Source of the DNA: DASRFR01 sp035651455
Lineage (GTDB): Bacteria > Acidobacteriota > Terriglobia > Terriglobales > Acidobacteriaceae
Assembly: GCA_035651455.1 (NCBI GenBank)
Contig: DASRFR010000052.1
Span: 1-64,000 of the forward strand
Reading direction: 5' to 3'
Length of the DNA: 64,000 nt
Shown: positions 25,610-34,401 of the stretch, piece by piece
How the letters are laid out: each line of letters opens with the position of its first letter
Position numbering within the stretch: position 1 is the stretch's first letter
Notes under the pieces: generated by a model
Databases searched by the model: none
What the model saw: only the letters and a program-made list of their open reading frames with translations
Told to the model about the DNA's origin: nothing
Translations under genes and position numbers: made by a program

Positions 25610-28600
25610 CGTGTCCCCAGTGCATTCGCCACCGAAGATAGTCCGACCTCGGTTTTCGCGTATGGATCAACAGTGCCAGGGGGTCCCGTCCCCGGTGGGG
25701 GCCCGGCGGGCGAAAGGGCCATTGTCTGATTGCCCGCCGGCGATGTTGGCGGCGGACCGCCGGGAGAAAGGGGCTGAGTTTGACCGGGCCCTGATGGGGT
25801 AAAGTTGGGCGGAGAATTTCCGGGTGGCGCCCCGCTCGGCGATGGAGTGCCATTCACAGGCTGGGTCTGGCCCGATTGCGGAAGCTGATAAGGCTCACTG
25901 TAATCGGAAGCGGCCTGCCTCCAGTCGGAATAGTAGTCTTCAAAATCGCGGTATGCCGCGAGATATTTCTTACCTAGTGCACTGTCTGCCGTTTCCGGAC
26001 CGAAGCACGAGTTTCCTGTTGCACTTTCATATTGATTGCGAGCCTCAATCATTCGGTTGAACTTATCTATCGCGCGCTGATTTACCGGTTTAAGGCGCTG
26101 CCACATAGCGTCCGAATTGCGGGCGTTCTCCAACTTGAAGTCAGCTTTCGCGGCTGCCCTTTCTGCGGCATCCAACTCTGCCCGAGCCTGCGCAAGGCGA
26201 CCCGCTTCTCCATTAGTGGCCTGTACTTTTGACATGCTCCTGTCCATGAGAGCCTGGTAATCCTGGAAGGCTTGTGCAGTCGCCTTTGCGGCTGCGTCCA
26301 GCCGCGCCGCTGCTTGTTCGGCGGCTGCTTCCGCCTCCATTTTGTAGCCCACTGCTTCCGCAGCCTTGTATTCGACATAGCCTTGCTTGTACGGAAACCG
26401 TCCCCACTCCATGCCCGAATCGATTGCGCTTCCCGTATTTGGGTTTGTGTTCATTGGTTTGGGCGCGGGAAGCTCGGGGTCCCGGTCACCTGGGAGCCAT
26501 TCTTCTCGGCCATAGGTATATGGAGATGAGCGCTGTCGCGGAGGCTGCGGTTTCGGCATCTGGGTACTCCCCGTTGGCTCGTCACAAGGTGGCTTCGTCT
26601 TCGGCGGTTCTGGCGGAGCTTTTGGTCTCCCGAGCCTTCTGGATGCCGGAGCTGCTGCGCCCAATCGCAGTATTCTCGTCGGAAGAAGGAGCGCCGTCAC
26701 TCCGCCAACAAAGAGCGCATTTCCGCCACAGTCATGCCAGCTCGGTTTGACCGCGCCCTCCCAGATAGCGAGGCTCGCACCGAGAACGGGATTCGGGTTC
26801 CCATTCTGTGCGGATTTGATACCGCTTTCGGCGAGGTTGCCACGAACATCCTCTGTGTATTTGCCGATAAGGGGAACCACACACCACCCATAGTCCTGAG
26901 CCGCAGTGACTACAAACGTGACAGCGCGGCCCATCAAATTCCATCTCTTGGCGACCTCGGCTACCCGGGAATACCATGTGGACTCCTCTGACATATCCTG
27001 TCCCCACCCGCTTTCACCGAGGCCGACAGCATTGCCGATGGAGTCGATTCGCCACCAGCCCGCGAAAGGTTTTCGCTGCATCGGAACAGCAGCATCGGGT
27101 GCGACAACTGCATACCCGGCGGCCAAATCACTCTTGATTTGTTCCCGAACGTCTGCGGGGAGGTTCAATTTGCTCACTGTCGCTGCCGGATTCCGGTCGG
27201 GAGTGATTCCGGTCCAGCCTCGAACACTTGCGAATGCATCACCAGCATTACCAAATGTGACTGCAGGCCTTCGAAGCAAGGACTCGGCATTAGTGTCGAG
27301 TACCCCTTGCGAAAGCCGAGCGGCAAATCCGTCACTAACAGCCGAGCTCACCCCCACTTCATTGGCTACGATGTCAATTGCATCGCGCAGAGCAGCGCCA
27401 TCGCTTGTCAGTACCCCGTACATGTGCCGGGTGAACAGATTGAGCCGATCAACGAAAACCTCGTCCTGCCGACCCCATTGCGTCCGCGCAAGTGCAATTG
27501 TGTAAAGTGGGCTCAGTGGCGGCAGGGACCGATTGAGTAAGTCAACACTCGCAATACCCCCTGGCATCTTTCCGCTCAGCAGAAAACTGAACAAATCACG
27601 GTTGGCGAGTAAAGTTTGTGAAACAAGGTGGGTGACGAACTCAGGTGCAAACCCACATACAATGGGCAGGAATTCGGTCTGCATAGTCAGCGCCAGACTT
27701 CTTGCTACTCTGTCGTTCTCACTTAGATCGAGCGGTGGTGACGATGTCGCGCGTAATGCAGGTCCGAGTAGATCAAAAACTGTCCTACGAACAATGCGGT
27801 GCTTTTCACCTGGAACGCGGATTTCATATTCGAGCCAAACCGCGCTGAGCGTCTTCTTCCCGGCTTGGGGTGTGAGATTAATCGAATTCGAGAACGAGGC
27901 AGCGAGGCCGCCGAAGTCACCTGCCTTTCGCTCAGCGGGATTTTCTCCGCACTCTGCCAGAAGCGTTGCCGTGGCTACTTTGCCGCCGATATAAAGAACC
28001 GCATCCCACTCCTTCAACTCGAGGATTTCCTTCTTCCAATCCGCCGTTGAGGCAGGTTTCGGGTTAACTGTCCATTCTGTCGGCCAGAACTGCAGCAAGA
28101 TAGACTGACCGACTAAATCGGCCGGCCGTAATGACTGCTCGAGCGCTTTATACTCGCTCAACTTGCGCCCCTCCCACTTTTCCGCGATCACCCGCAACGT
28201 GATCTCGTGGTGCATTTCGGCGGGTAGGTCCTTAACTGCAATGGTCTGACTCGCTGGCACCAGCGCGGTACTCTCTTTGCTACGGTCAGCCAGGAGGTCG
28301 AGGTCCACCCAGTTCAGGCCATCCTGGCGCTGCGCCCACCAGTGGTCGGACAGTGCCGCGAGCGCAGCACTGTATGTCCGAGCCCACACCTCCATTTCAT
28401 TCGGCCGGTCGATAGCTCTCAGCAATCGGTCAGTTTGATCGGTGACTCGCTCGTGGAGTTCGGCGGAAATCTGCGAAATCGTTTGCGATTGTGCTTGCAA
28501 AGTGTCGTTTACAGCAGCGCTGTCTACTTGATACTGGGCTGAGATCTGTTGAATCCCGGAATCCTGTGTTGCGGCCTGCTGCTGGGGAACGAAGGCTAAC

Positions 28601-29379
28601 ATCCGATCCGCCACGAGCCGTGGAAGCAGACCAAGAGCCTGCTGGTATTCCAAGTCGCCGTGCGCAAGTCTGACGGTGTACCCCGCTCTTTCCAAAAGCG
28701 TAGCGAGCAGAATGGACCGGTCGAGGCTGTTACCCTGTCGATCCATGAGCACCCCCATCGGTCCGCGCAACACGCCGCGATAAGGAATCCAATAGGTGTT
28801 CTGCTGGACCCACCGGAAGAGCCGCTGCGGATCGCGGCCGACCATGTTGACCACATAATCCGGATCCCAGGTATCGCGCGGCATCTCGCGGTCGCCATCA
28901 GCGAGCGCGCGCAGGCTGCGGTCGAGTTCGCTAATGCGCTGCGCCGGAGTTAACGGGCGCTGGTTCTGTACCGGCAGGTCCAGGGAGGTGAACAGCAAGG
29001 CGACACACAATGTCAGTGACACTGCTTCATATTTCAAGTTCGAGGTTGAGCCGGCGCGGAATCGTGGAATTCCCAGCCGGATGAAGCTGACAATCCAGCC
29101 TCCCGCCAGCACAATGATTCCGCTCACGATGGCTGCTTGCAGCAGGGGCGATGCAGTTTTAGGCGAAGCACCGCCCGCCAACGCTGTCCGCAAAGAGACT
29201 TTGAGCGCCGCCGTCCAACAGAAACCGGCTATGCCAAATGTGGCAAACGCAGCCACGACCCAGGCCGCCGCCCGCCATGAGCGTGATGACGAGGTAGAGC
29301 ATAGCCGCCATACACTCACGGCGGCGACCATCACGCCGCCGGCGAGGAGAGCCTCGAGTGCTCGCTTGAGGAACATCAT
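25606..29379 (-). CDS. Giant membrane protein with transglutaminase-like domain lacking the Cys
   Basis: A 1257-aa protein. Four membrane helices occupy the first 135 residues. A transglutaminase-like domain follows (about 150-260): FRWVQQNTYWIPYRGVLRGP, then GNSLDRSILLATLLERAGYT and RLAHGDLEY. Active family members have Cys where Ser218 stands, so the domain may bind rather than catalyse, or use Ser. A long unassigned middle part (about 300-900) is followed by a hydrophobic segment near 920, a helical Ala-rich region of coiled-coil type (about 1035-1120) and a Pro/Gly/Ser tail with repeated PGGPP-type units. Both its ends overlap neighbours as ATGA. It probably organises the complex in the inner membrane. 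Confidence 0.75.
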   Translation of the reverse strand: MMFLKRALEALLAGGVMVAAVSVWRLCSTSSSRSWRAAAWVVAAFATFGIAGFCWTAALKVSLRTALAGGASPKTASPLLQAAIVSGIIVLAGGWIVSFIRLGIPRFRAGSTSNLKYEAVSLTLCVALLFTSLDLPVQNQRPLTPAQRISELDRSLRALADGDREMPRDTWDPDYVVNMVGRDPQRLFRWVQQNTYWIPYRGVLRGPMGVLMDRQGNSLDRSILLATLLERAGYTVRLAHGDLEYQQALGLLPRLVADRMLAFVPQQQAATQDSGIQQISAQYQVDSAAVNDTLQAQSQTISQISAELHERVTDQTDRLLRAIDRPNEMEVWARTYSAALAALSDHWWAQRQDGLNWVDLDLLADRSKESTALVPASQTIAVKDLPAEMHHEITLRVIAEKWEGRKLSEYKALEQSLRPADLVGQSILLQFWPTEWTVNPKPASTADWKKEILELKEWDAVLYIGGKVATATLLAECGENPAERKAGDFGGLAASFSNSINLTPQAGKKTLSAVWLEYEIRVPGEKHRIVRRTVFDLLGPALRATSSPPLDLSENDRVARSLALTMQTEFLPIVCGFAPEFVTHLVSQTLLANRDLFSFLLSGKMPGGIASVDLLNRSLPPLSPLYTIALARTQWGRQDEVFVDRLNLFTRHMYGVLTSDGAALRDAIDIVANEVGVSSAVSDGFAARLSQGVLDTNAESLLRRPAVTFGNAGDAFASVRGWTGITPDRNPAATVSKLNLPADVREQIKSDLAAGYAVVAPDAAVPMQRKPFAGWWRIDSIGNAVGLGESGWGQDMSEESTWYSRVAEVAKRWNLMGRAVTFVVTAAQDYGWCVVPLIGKYTEDVRGNLAESGIKSAQNGNPNPVLGASLAIWEGAVKPSWHDCGGNALFVGGVTALLLPTRILRLGAAAPASRRLGRPKAPPEPPKTKPPCDEPTGSTQMPKPQPPRQRSSPYTYGREEWLPGDRDPELPAPKPMNTNPNTGSAIDSGMEWGRFPYKQGYVEYKAAEAVGYKMEAEAAAEQAAARLDAAAKATAQAFQDYQALMDRSMSKVQATNGEAGRLAQARAELDAAERAAAKADFKLENARNSDAMWQRLKPVNQRAIDKFNRMIEARNQYESATGNSCFGPETADSALGKKYLAAYRDFEDYYSDWRQAASDYSEPYQLPQSGQTQPVNGTPSPSGAPPGNSPPNFTPSGPGQTQPLSPGGPPPTSPAGNQTMALSPAGPPPGTGPPGTVDPYAKTEVGLSSVANALGTR

Positions 29380-29816
29380 GGTTTACTCACTTGCGACGGG
29401 CTGCTTGCAGGACCCGGGAAATAGAGGAAATGGCATTCACTGCCGAATCTCTTTCCTTCCGCCTCGCTCAAAGAAGCATTGAAGTTGCCCATGCGCGCTT
29501 GGCGGTATTTCGCCTGGCTCGTTAGTGCCCTTAGGGCAGCCTCGCTGAATGCGCATTCCGCCGTGTAGCTGTTCGGTACCGCGAACCTGACTTGGCAGGC
29601 ATCCCCGTTCCTTCCGCGGATCGTGCTCTCTGCAATCGAGTGCGCCAGCGGCTCGGGGTAGTTGTAGGTGTAGGCCGTGCAGCTTCGCAGGTGATCCAGA
29701 TAGCGCACTGCCACAGCGACGCTCTGGCTCGGGTTCTGAGAATGGCCATACACGACCGCGCCCGCGGTGGCGAGCACCGCGCCCACGGCGATCGTTACCA
29801 GAGTACGCAAGCACAT
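29376..29816 (-). CDS. Small exported protein of unknown function
   Basis: A 146-aa protein with a signal peptide or N-terminal anchor (TLVTIAVGAVLATAGAVVYG). The mature part has four Cys residues (SCTAYT, DACQVRF, AECAFSEAAL, SECHFLY), which could form two disulphides in the periplasm. GGAGG lies five bases before the ATG. Its stop overlaps the start of the giant transglutaminase-like gene (29376-29379), so it is probably translated just before it and may act with it. I do not recognise the family. Confidence 0.7.
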   Translation of the reverse strand: MCLRTLVTIAVGAVLATAGAVVYGHSQNPSQSVAVAVRYLDHLRSCTAYTYNYPEPLAHSIAESTIRGRNGDACQVRFAVPNSYTAECAFSEAALRALTSQAKYRQARMGNFNASLSEAEGKRFGSECHFLYFPGPASSPSQVSKP

Positions 29817-29933
29817 GACGGCCTCCGCCTCATTACTGAAGTCCTATGGCCCAAATCGATCACCACGATAAACACCGGCTCCTGAACGCGATGCCCCATA
29901 ACACCGCTGATAAAGTCCCAGTTCACGGACCTT

Positions 29934-30374
29934 TCAGTTCTCCCATTCCAGTTCAAGCGTGTCCGGGTTCCAAAACCATCGACGTCCCCAACGCGCCCAC
30001 ACGATACGCTCGCGCCCAGACGGATCCCGCGCCACCACGCGATACACGTGCTGCGAACGGGAACTGTTCCACAGTGAGAACGGACCCAGGCGCAAGTAGC
30101 GGTAGTTGATCTTCACGACTCGGCCGCCCGAGAGCTCAATTCGCGATGTAATCTCCCGCCGTGCGCGTCTCCCCTGATCCCACGCCCAGAGCTGAAGTGC
30201 AACCAGAAACACGAACCAGAAGCTCAGTGCAGCGGCAATACCCAACTTAGTAAAAATCGCAACGAATCCAACCAGGACGGCGATCACAAACACTGGCATC
30301 AGCAGCACGGTGATGTTCTTGTTTGCAGTGCTGGCATTGATTCGTCTCTTGCGCGCTGAGTGAGCATTACTCAC
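29934..30374 (-). CDS. Two-helix membrane protein of unknown function
   Basis: From a GTG at 30374 with AAGGAG 11 bases upstream, this gives 146 aa; the frame extends to an ATG at 30413, which has no ribosome site and overlaps the upstream gene by 47 bp. Two adjacent membrane helices (VLLMPVFVIAVLVGFVAIF and AAALSFWFVFLVALQLW) are followed by a basic soluble domain of about 70 residues (YRYLRLGPFSLWNSSRSQHV, ARWGRRWFWNPDTLELEW) that looks like a PH-type or small beta domain. The GTG overlaps the upstream stop by eight bases, so it is in the same operon. Function unknown. Confidence 0.6.
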   Translation of the reverse strand: MSNAHSARKRRINASTANKNITVLLMPVFVIAVLVGFVAIFTKLGIAAALSFWFVFLVALQLWAWDQGRRARREITSRIELSGGRVVKINYRYLRLGPFSLWNSSRSQHVYRVVARDPSGRERIVWARWGRRWFWNPDTLELEWEN

Positions 30375-31206
30375 TTCTGCGATAGCTCCTTGCCCTCTCG
30401 AGAGAAATGACATGCCCGACCAGCCATGTCGTCACTGTCGGAAGAGAATGAGAATCTGTACTCGATCGAATGGCTCCCGCCGACCGGTCATCATGCCCGG
30501 CGCGCCCAGGTGTCGCATCCGAGCTGTGAGCATCGGTAACAAGCTTCTGAGCCACGATGTTTTCGGCGGCGTGCTCGACGACCGGTGTCAGTAAATCCTC
30601 GCCGTCCGCCTTGGCAGTCCGATGCTCCGTCCTTGGCCCAAACTGAATATGCCCGTCAGTCGATTGCAATCGATATTCGAAAGAGATTTCGTCTTTGGCT
30701 TTGGTGGACTGTGCCAGTGAGGACACAGTTTGTAGCCCGGCTGTAGTACCAGCTCGTGCTACCGTTGAAGCTGCTGAACCGCCGCCATACGGCAGATTCC
30801 ATGAAGCGGTTCCGGCTGCCTGGCCAAAAGCCTTCATGAGACTGTGGCCGCCTGACTTCCGATGGACGCTGGTGATCAGCAGTGGCTCACAGTTTTTCTG
30901 CTTCGCTTCCTCAGCCGCCAGCGACGGAAGCTTCGCTTCAAGCACGACAGTCTTCAACGACGGGCCCTGCAGATAGCTGGCGATCAAGTCACTGACACCC
31001 TTTGCCGCATCCACAGCACTGCCCGGAACACCGTCCACTGTCGGTGTCATAATCGCAATGCATGCGACCGCCCTGGGTTGAGGGACCGGGTCGGATTGTG
31101 CCCATGTGCCGGGAATACCCGTGACAAGAATCGCAAGAGCGACTACGTAATTCGCGGAGACCGCGGTCACGTTGCAGCCCAAGTGGTTAGGTATGGCTAA
31201 TCTCAT
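30367..31206 (-). CDS. Exported protein of unknown function, first gene of the envelope cluster
   Basis: A 279-aa protein with an export signal ending GIPGTWAQ (about residue 36). The mature part has the pattern of Acidobacteriota secreted proteins: VACIAIMTPTVDGVPG, SLKTVVLEAKLPSLAAEEAK, NCEPLLITSVHRKSGGHSLM, then a Gly/Ala-rich hydrophobic stretch and DEISFEYRLQSTDG. The last 45 residues look less protein-like and may be a recent frame drift, but no clear break was found. GGGGAG lies seven bases before the ATG. Two inverted repeats lie just upstream, so the main promoter and control region of the cluster are likely there. Confidence 0.65.
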   Translation of the reverse strand: MRLAIPNHLGCNVTAVSANYVVALAILVTGIPGTWAQSDPVPQPRAVACIAIMTPTVDGVPGSAVDAAKGVSDLIASYLQGPSLKTVVLEAKLPSLAAEEAKQKNCEPLLITSVHRKSGGHSLMKAFGQAAGTASWNLPYGGGSAASTVARAGTTAGLQTVSSLAQSTKAKDEISFEYRLQSTDGHIQFGPRTEHRTAKADGEDLLTPVVEHAAENIVAQKLVTDAHSSDATPGRAGHDDRSAGAIRSSTDSHSLPTVTTWLVGHVISLERARSYRRSE

Positions 31207-31640
31207 GGAACGCTCCCCTAGCTGATTTGGGCACCCGCAATACCTCGAAGCGGGTGCCTAGTCTGTGCCCAATGGCGGGGCCGTTCCGGTCCATTGGTCG
31301 AGAAAACCGCCAGAGCCAGAACACTTCAGGACTACATCTTGGGCGGTTTCACGATTCCACGAGCAGCTGTCAAGCTGCCGGACTACCCCACATTCAATAA
31401 CGCACGAAAATTAAGGAGAGTCCCTCAGCTTTGGTGGGTTTGATTGGCGTGGCGAGTGGTCTAGGGATGAGTTTCAACCAAGGATTCCCGGGAGGCAGAG
31501 CAGCCACACCGCGCGGCGCGGGCGAATGAGGCTCCGACCCGTCTTCAGGTCTAAGGAAAAGAATGACTTACCCTCACAAAGCCCACGACTCTACTGGCGT
31601 ATTTGCCGCTAGACCGAGGCGCTGAATGAAGTCGCTGTCG
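31207..31640. other. Intergenic control region between kinase gene and envelope cluster
   Basis: About 430 bases without a gene, between the kinase stop and the first gene of the envelope cluster, both on the minus strand. The near end holds the two inverted repeats described separately. I could not place promoter boxes with confidence, and no terminator hairpin with a T run was seen after the kinase. Confidence 0.5.
31230..31258. promoter_or_regulatory. Perfect 9-bp inverted repeat in the leader of the envelope cluster
   Basis: GGCACCCGC (31230-31238) and GCGGGTGCC (31250-31258) pair perfectly around an 11-base loop. The element lies 24 bases before the first ATG (31206) of the minus-strand cluster. 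A second, weaker pair (CCAATGG at 31269-31275 and CCATTGG at 31291-31297) lies just upstream. They could be operators or a leader hairpin near the ribosome site. There is no T run, so a terminator is unlikely. Confidence 0.5.
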
Positions 31641-34394
31641 CTACCGCAATGCTGCGTCGCATTCCGCGATGTTCCGCAAGACGGCGTCTTTCTTGCCTTG
31701 ATCGGCGCGATTCAGAATGTTGCGCGTCTGCAGGTCTTGCCAGATTTCTAGACTACGTTGGTACAAGCTACGCGCTGATCGCCAGTGGAGACGCCCCTCA
31801 TCTGCCCTCGTTGAGTTGTTCGCGGCAAGTGTTGCTTCGGCTTCCGCGAGGTCGGAGTATGTATCAGCGAAAAAGCTGCGAATGGCGGAGTTGCCCGGGT
31901 CAAGGGCCGTCGCCTGCATCAGCGAGAGCGCTCCTGAACAAGATTCCTGCGCCTCGCCACCTCGATGATCAGCCGCCAGGGTCTTACAGATTTTTGCCTT
32001 AGCTTCAATGAGTGAACTGCGTTTCCAAAGATTGGTCGGATCGGTCCTGACGTCGACAGAGCGTAAATCGTGCGATTTTCGGTAATTGGCCAGCGCTTCA
32101 TCGTAACGAGCCAGTTTGAACAGCATGTCGCCGATACGGATCAGCCCGTATGCCACGTCCCCCCGATACTGTTCGTTGCTCGGATCGGTGCGAAGAAGCT
32201 TCTCACCAAGTGCTATCTCTTCACGATAACTTGCGAGGGCCGCAGGTATGCGCGCCATTCGCGCGAGGATTTCGCCTTGATTGTAATAACTGACCTGCAG
32301 AGTGCGCTTGTAGTCGGCATTGAGCGGAAAATCTTTGGAAAGCGCGGCACGGATGGCGAGTGCTCGGCTATTATTTTCGAGGGCGCCGGTCAGATCCGCC
32401 AGCTCCAGCAGAGCCGATCCAACATGTTCATATTCCACCGACATACTGCGCCTCGTACTCTCGCGGCTCTGTTCAGCTTTCGGAACTGAGTTGAGGATTT
32501 CGAGGCTCCTGCGGTAATCCGTAAGTGCCCCGCCCGCGTCTCCCTGGTCCAACACGAGCATCCCCAAGCGGTCGTACGCAGCGGATACTTCATATTGACG
32601 GGCCGCATCCGCGGGGTCGGCCCTGGCTAATTGTTCCCGAAGGCCAAGTGCATGCCGCAAATAGTCGGCGGCGCCTGACATATCGCCCGTTTCCCAAAGC
32701 AAGGTGCCGACTTTGAAGTAGCTGGATCCCAGTTCACGCTGCAGGCCCGCATTGCCCGGGTCGCTCGCCAACAGTGATGCGCGTATATTCAAGGCCTTCT
32801 TGCCGCTTTCGATAGCGCCGGCAGTGTTGCCGAGATTCGCGTCCATCGTTCCGCCCTGCACGTCCGCAACGCGTTCGTACGCGCTCGCCACTTCCCGCGA
32901 AAGAGAACGATCGCCCATTGCCTCTGCTGCTAGTCCGTCAAGGTATTGCAGGGAATCGCGCACTAGCCGTTCCCGAACCGGTGTGGCACCGGGCAGGTTC
33001 TTGATTGCATCGTGATACTCGAATAAAACGGTGTGGGCGAGCTTTCGCACTTCGTTAAAGCGACGTTCTGCTTTCGCTTGTGCTTCCTTCGCCAGCTGTT
33101 CCTGGACCCGTGCCCGATGGGCTTCGAAGCTGGTCGCAATGAAGCCGGCCATCATCATTATTGCAGCCAAGGAACCAGCTGCCACGCCAGTTCGATGCCG
33201 GTGTGTGAACTTGGCCACTCGGTACCCAATGCTGTCATCTCGAGCCAACACGGGTAGCGATTCCAGATGCCGGCGTATGTCCTCCGAAAATTGCTGCACA
33301 GATTGGTAACGTCGATTCGGTTCCTTTCGCAATGCCATCAATACAATGTTGTCAAGGTCACCCTGAAGGCGCTTTCGCAATCGCTCTTCGCTACCATCGG
33401 GACGTGCAATCCTTGACTCGCTAGTTGCACCATCCCTGGGCCGTAGCTCGACTGCAGCTGTGCTGGGCTTCTTCGGCTCCGCCCGGCAGATTACTTCGGC
33501 AATCTGCTGGGGGGAGCGGTTTCGCACTTCATAGGGATTCGTGCCTGTCAGTAATCGGTACAGCACCACGCCAAGTGAGTAGACGTCCGTGAGCGTGCTT
33601 GCAGGCTGCCCCAGAACCTGCTCTGGGCTCGCATATTCGGGAGTCATCAGTGGGAATGCGGTTACTGTGGTGGTGTTTGTGTCCGAAGCAGGCCGGAGTA
33701 AGCGCGCGATCCCGAAATCGAGAAGCTTCGGCTCGCCTTCCGCGGTAACCAGAATATTTGAGGGCTTGATGTCGCGATGGATCACAAGATGTTGGTGCGC
33801 ATAGGCAACTGCGGCACAAACCTGCCTGAACAGCTGCAAACGCTCTGTTATCGAACAACTGCGCTCGTCACAAAAGCGGTCGATTGGCTGCCCTTCAATG
33901 TGCTCCATTACGAAGTAGGGCAATCCATCGCGCGAAGTGCCGCCGTCGAAAAGCCGGGCGATGTTGGGATGATCGAGTGAAGCAAGGATCTCGCGTTCGT
34001 TGCGAAAGTGGCGAATCACTGAATCGGTGTCCATGCCGGGCTTGATCAATTTGATTGCTACCTGGCGATGAAATTCCTCATCCACCCGCTCCGCCAGGAA
34101 CACTCGGCCCATCCCGCCTTTGCCAATCTCGCGAACCACGCGATAGGGACCGAAGTCCTGGCCAACCGGCAGGCTACCCCCATCCTGCAAGACCTGCTGG
34201 ACAACTTCACGCAAGGCGGCTGTTTGCATCGAGGCTTCTGCCGATTCGTGAGCGGCGATCAGCTTTTCGACTTCTCGACACAGATCGGCATCGTCCTGGC
34301 AGGCTTCTGCCAGGTACGCCTCCCGCCTCCGCCGCTCGACGGCAAGCGCGGCGTGGAAAAGATCGTTTACTTGCTGCCATCGGTCCGCGGTCAT
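31641..34394 (-). CDS. Membrane Ser/Thr protein kinase with TPR sensor part
   Basis: A 917-aa protein. A kinase-associated N-terminal helix region (about 1-60) is followed by a full Hanks kinase domain (84-350): GKGGMG at 91-96, Lys115, HRDIKPSN at 206-213, DFG at 226-228 and SPE at 256-258. All key residues are present, so it should be active. A membrane helix (GVAAGSLAAIMMMAGFIATS) near residue 420 precedes a periplasmic part of TPR-type repeats to the end. The frame opens to 34613, but the ATG at 34394 follows the sigma gene's stop by seven bases and gives the usual family N-terminus. Sigma-kinase pairs of this type are common in Acidobacteriota and Planctomycetes; the kinase may control the sigma factor. 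Confidence 0.9.
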   Translation of the reverse strand: MTADRWQQVNDLFHAALAVERRRREAYLAEACQDDADLCREVEKLIAAHESAEASMQTAALREVVQQVLQDGGSLPVGQDFGPYRVVREIGKGGMGRVFLAERVDEEFHRQVAIKLIKPGMDTDSVIRHFRNEREILASLDHPNIARLFDGGTSRDGLPYFVMEHIEGQPIDRFCDERSCSITERLQLFRQVCAAVAYAHQHLVIHRDIKPSNILVTAEGEPKLLDFGIARLLRPASDTNTTTVTAFPLMTPEYASPEQVLGQPASTLTDVYSLGVVLYRLLTGTNPYEVRNRSPQQIAEVICRAEPKKPSTAAVELRPRDGATSESRIARPDGSEERLRKRLQGDLDNIVLMALRKEPNRRYQSVQQFSEDIRRHLESLPVLARDDSIGYRVAKFTHRHRTGVAAGSLAAIMMMAGFIATSFEAHRARVQEQLAKEAQAKAERRFNEVRKLAHTVLFEYHDAIKNLPGATPVRERLVRDSLQYLDGLAAEAMGDRSLSREVASAYERVADVQGGTMDANLGNTAGAIESGKKALNIRASLLASDPGNAGLQRELGSSYFKVGTLLWETGDMSGAADYLRHALGLREQLARADPADAARQYEVSAAYDRLGMLVLDQGDAGGALTDYRRSLEILNSVPKAEQSRESTRRSMSVEYEHVGSALLELADLTGALENNSRALAIRAALSKDFPLNADYKRTLQVSYYNQGEILARMARIPAALASYREEIALGEKLLRTDPSNEQYRGDVAYGLIRIGDMLFKLARYDEALANYRKSHDLRSVDVRTDPTNLWKRSSLIEAKAKICKTLAADHRGGEAQESCSGALSLMQATALDPGNSAIRSFFADTYSDLAEAEATLAANNSTRADEGRLHWRSARSLYQRSLEIWQDLQTRNILNRADQGKKDAVLRNIAECDAALR

Positions 34395-34401
34395 AGCCAA
34401 G

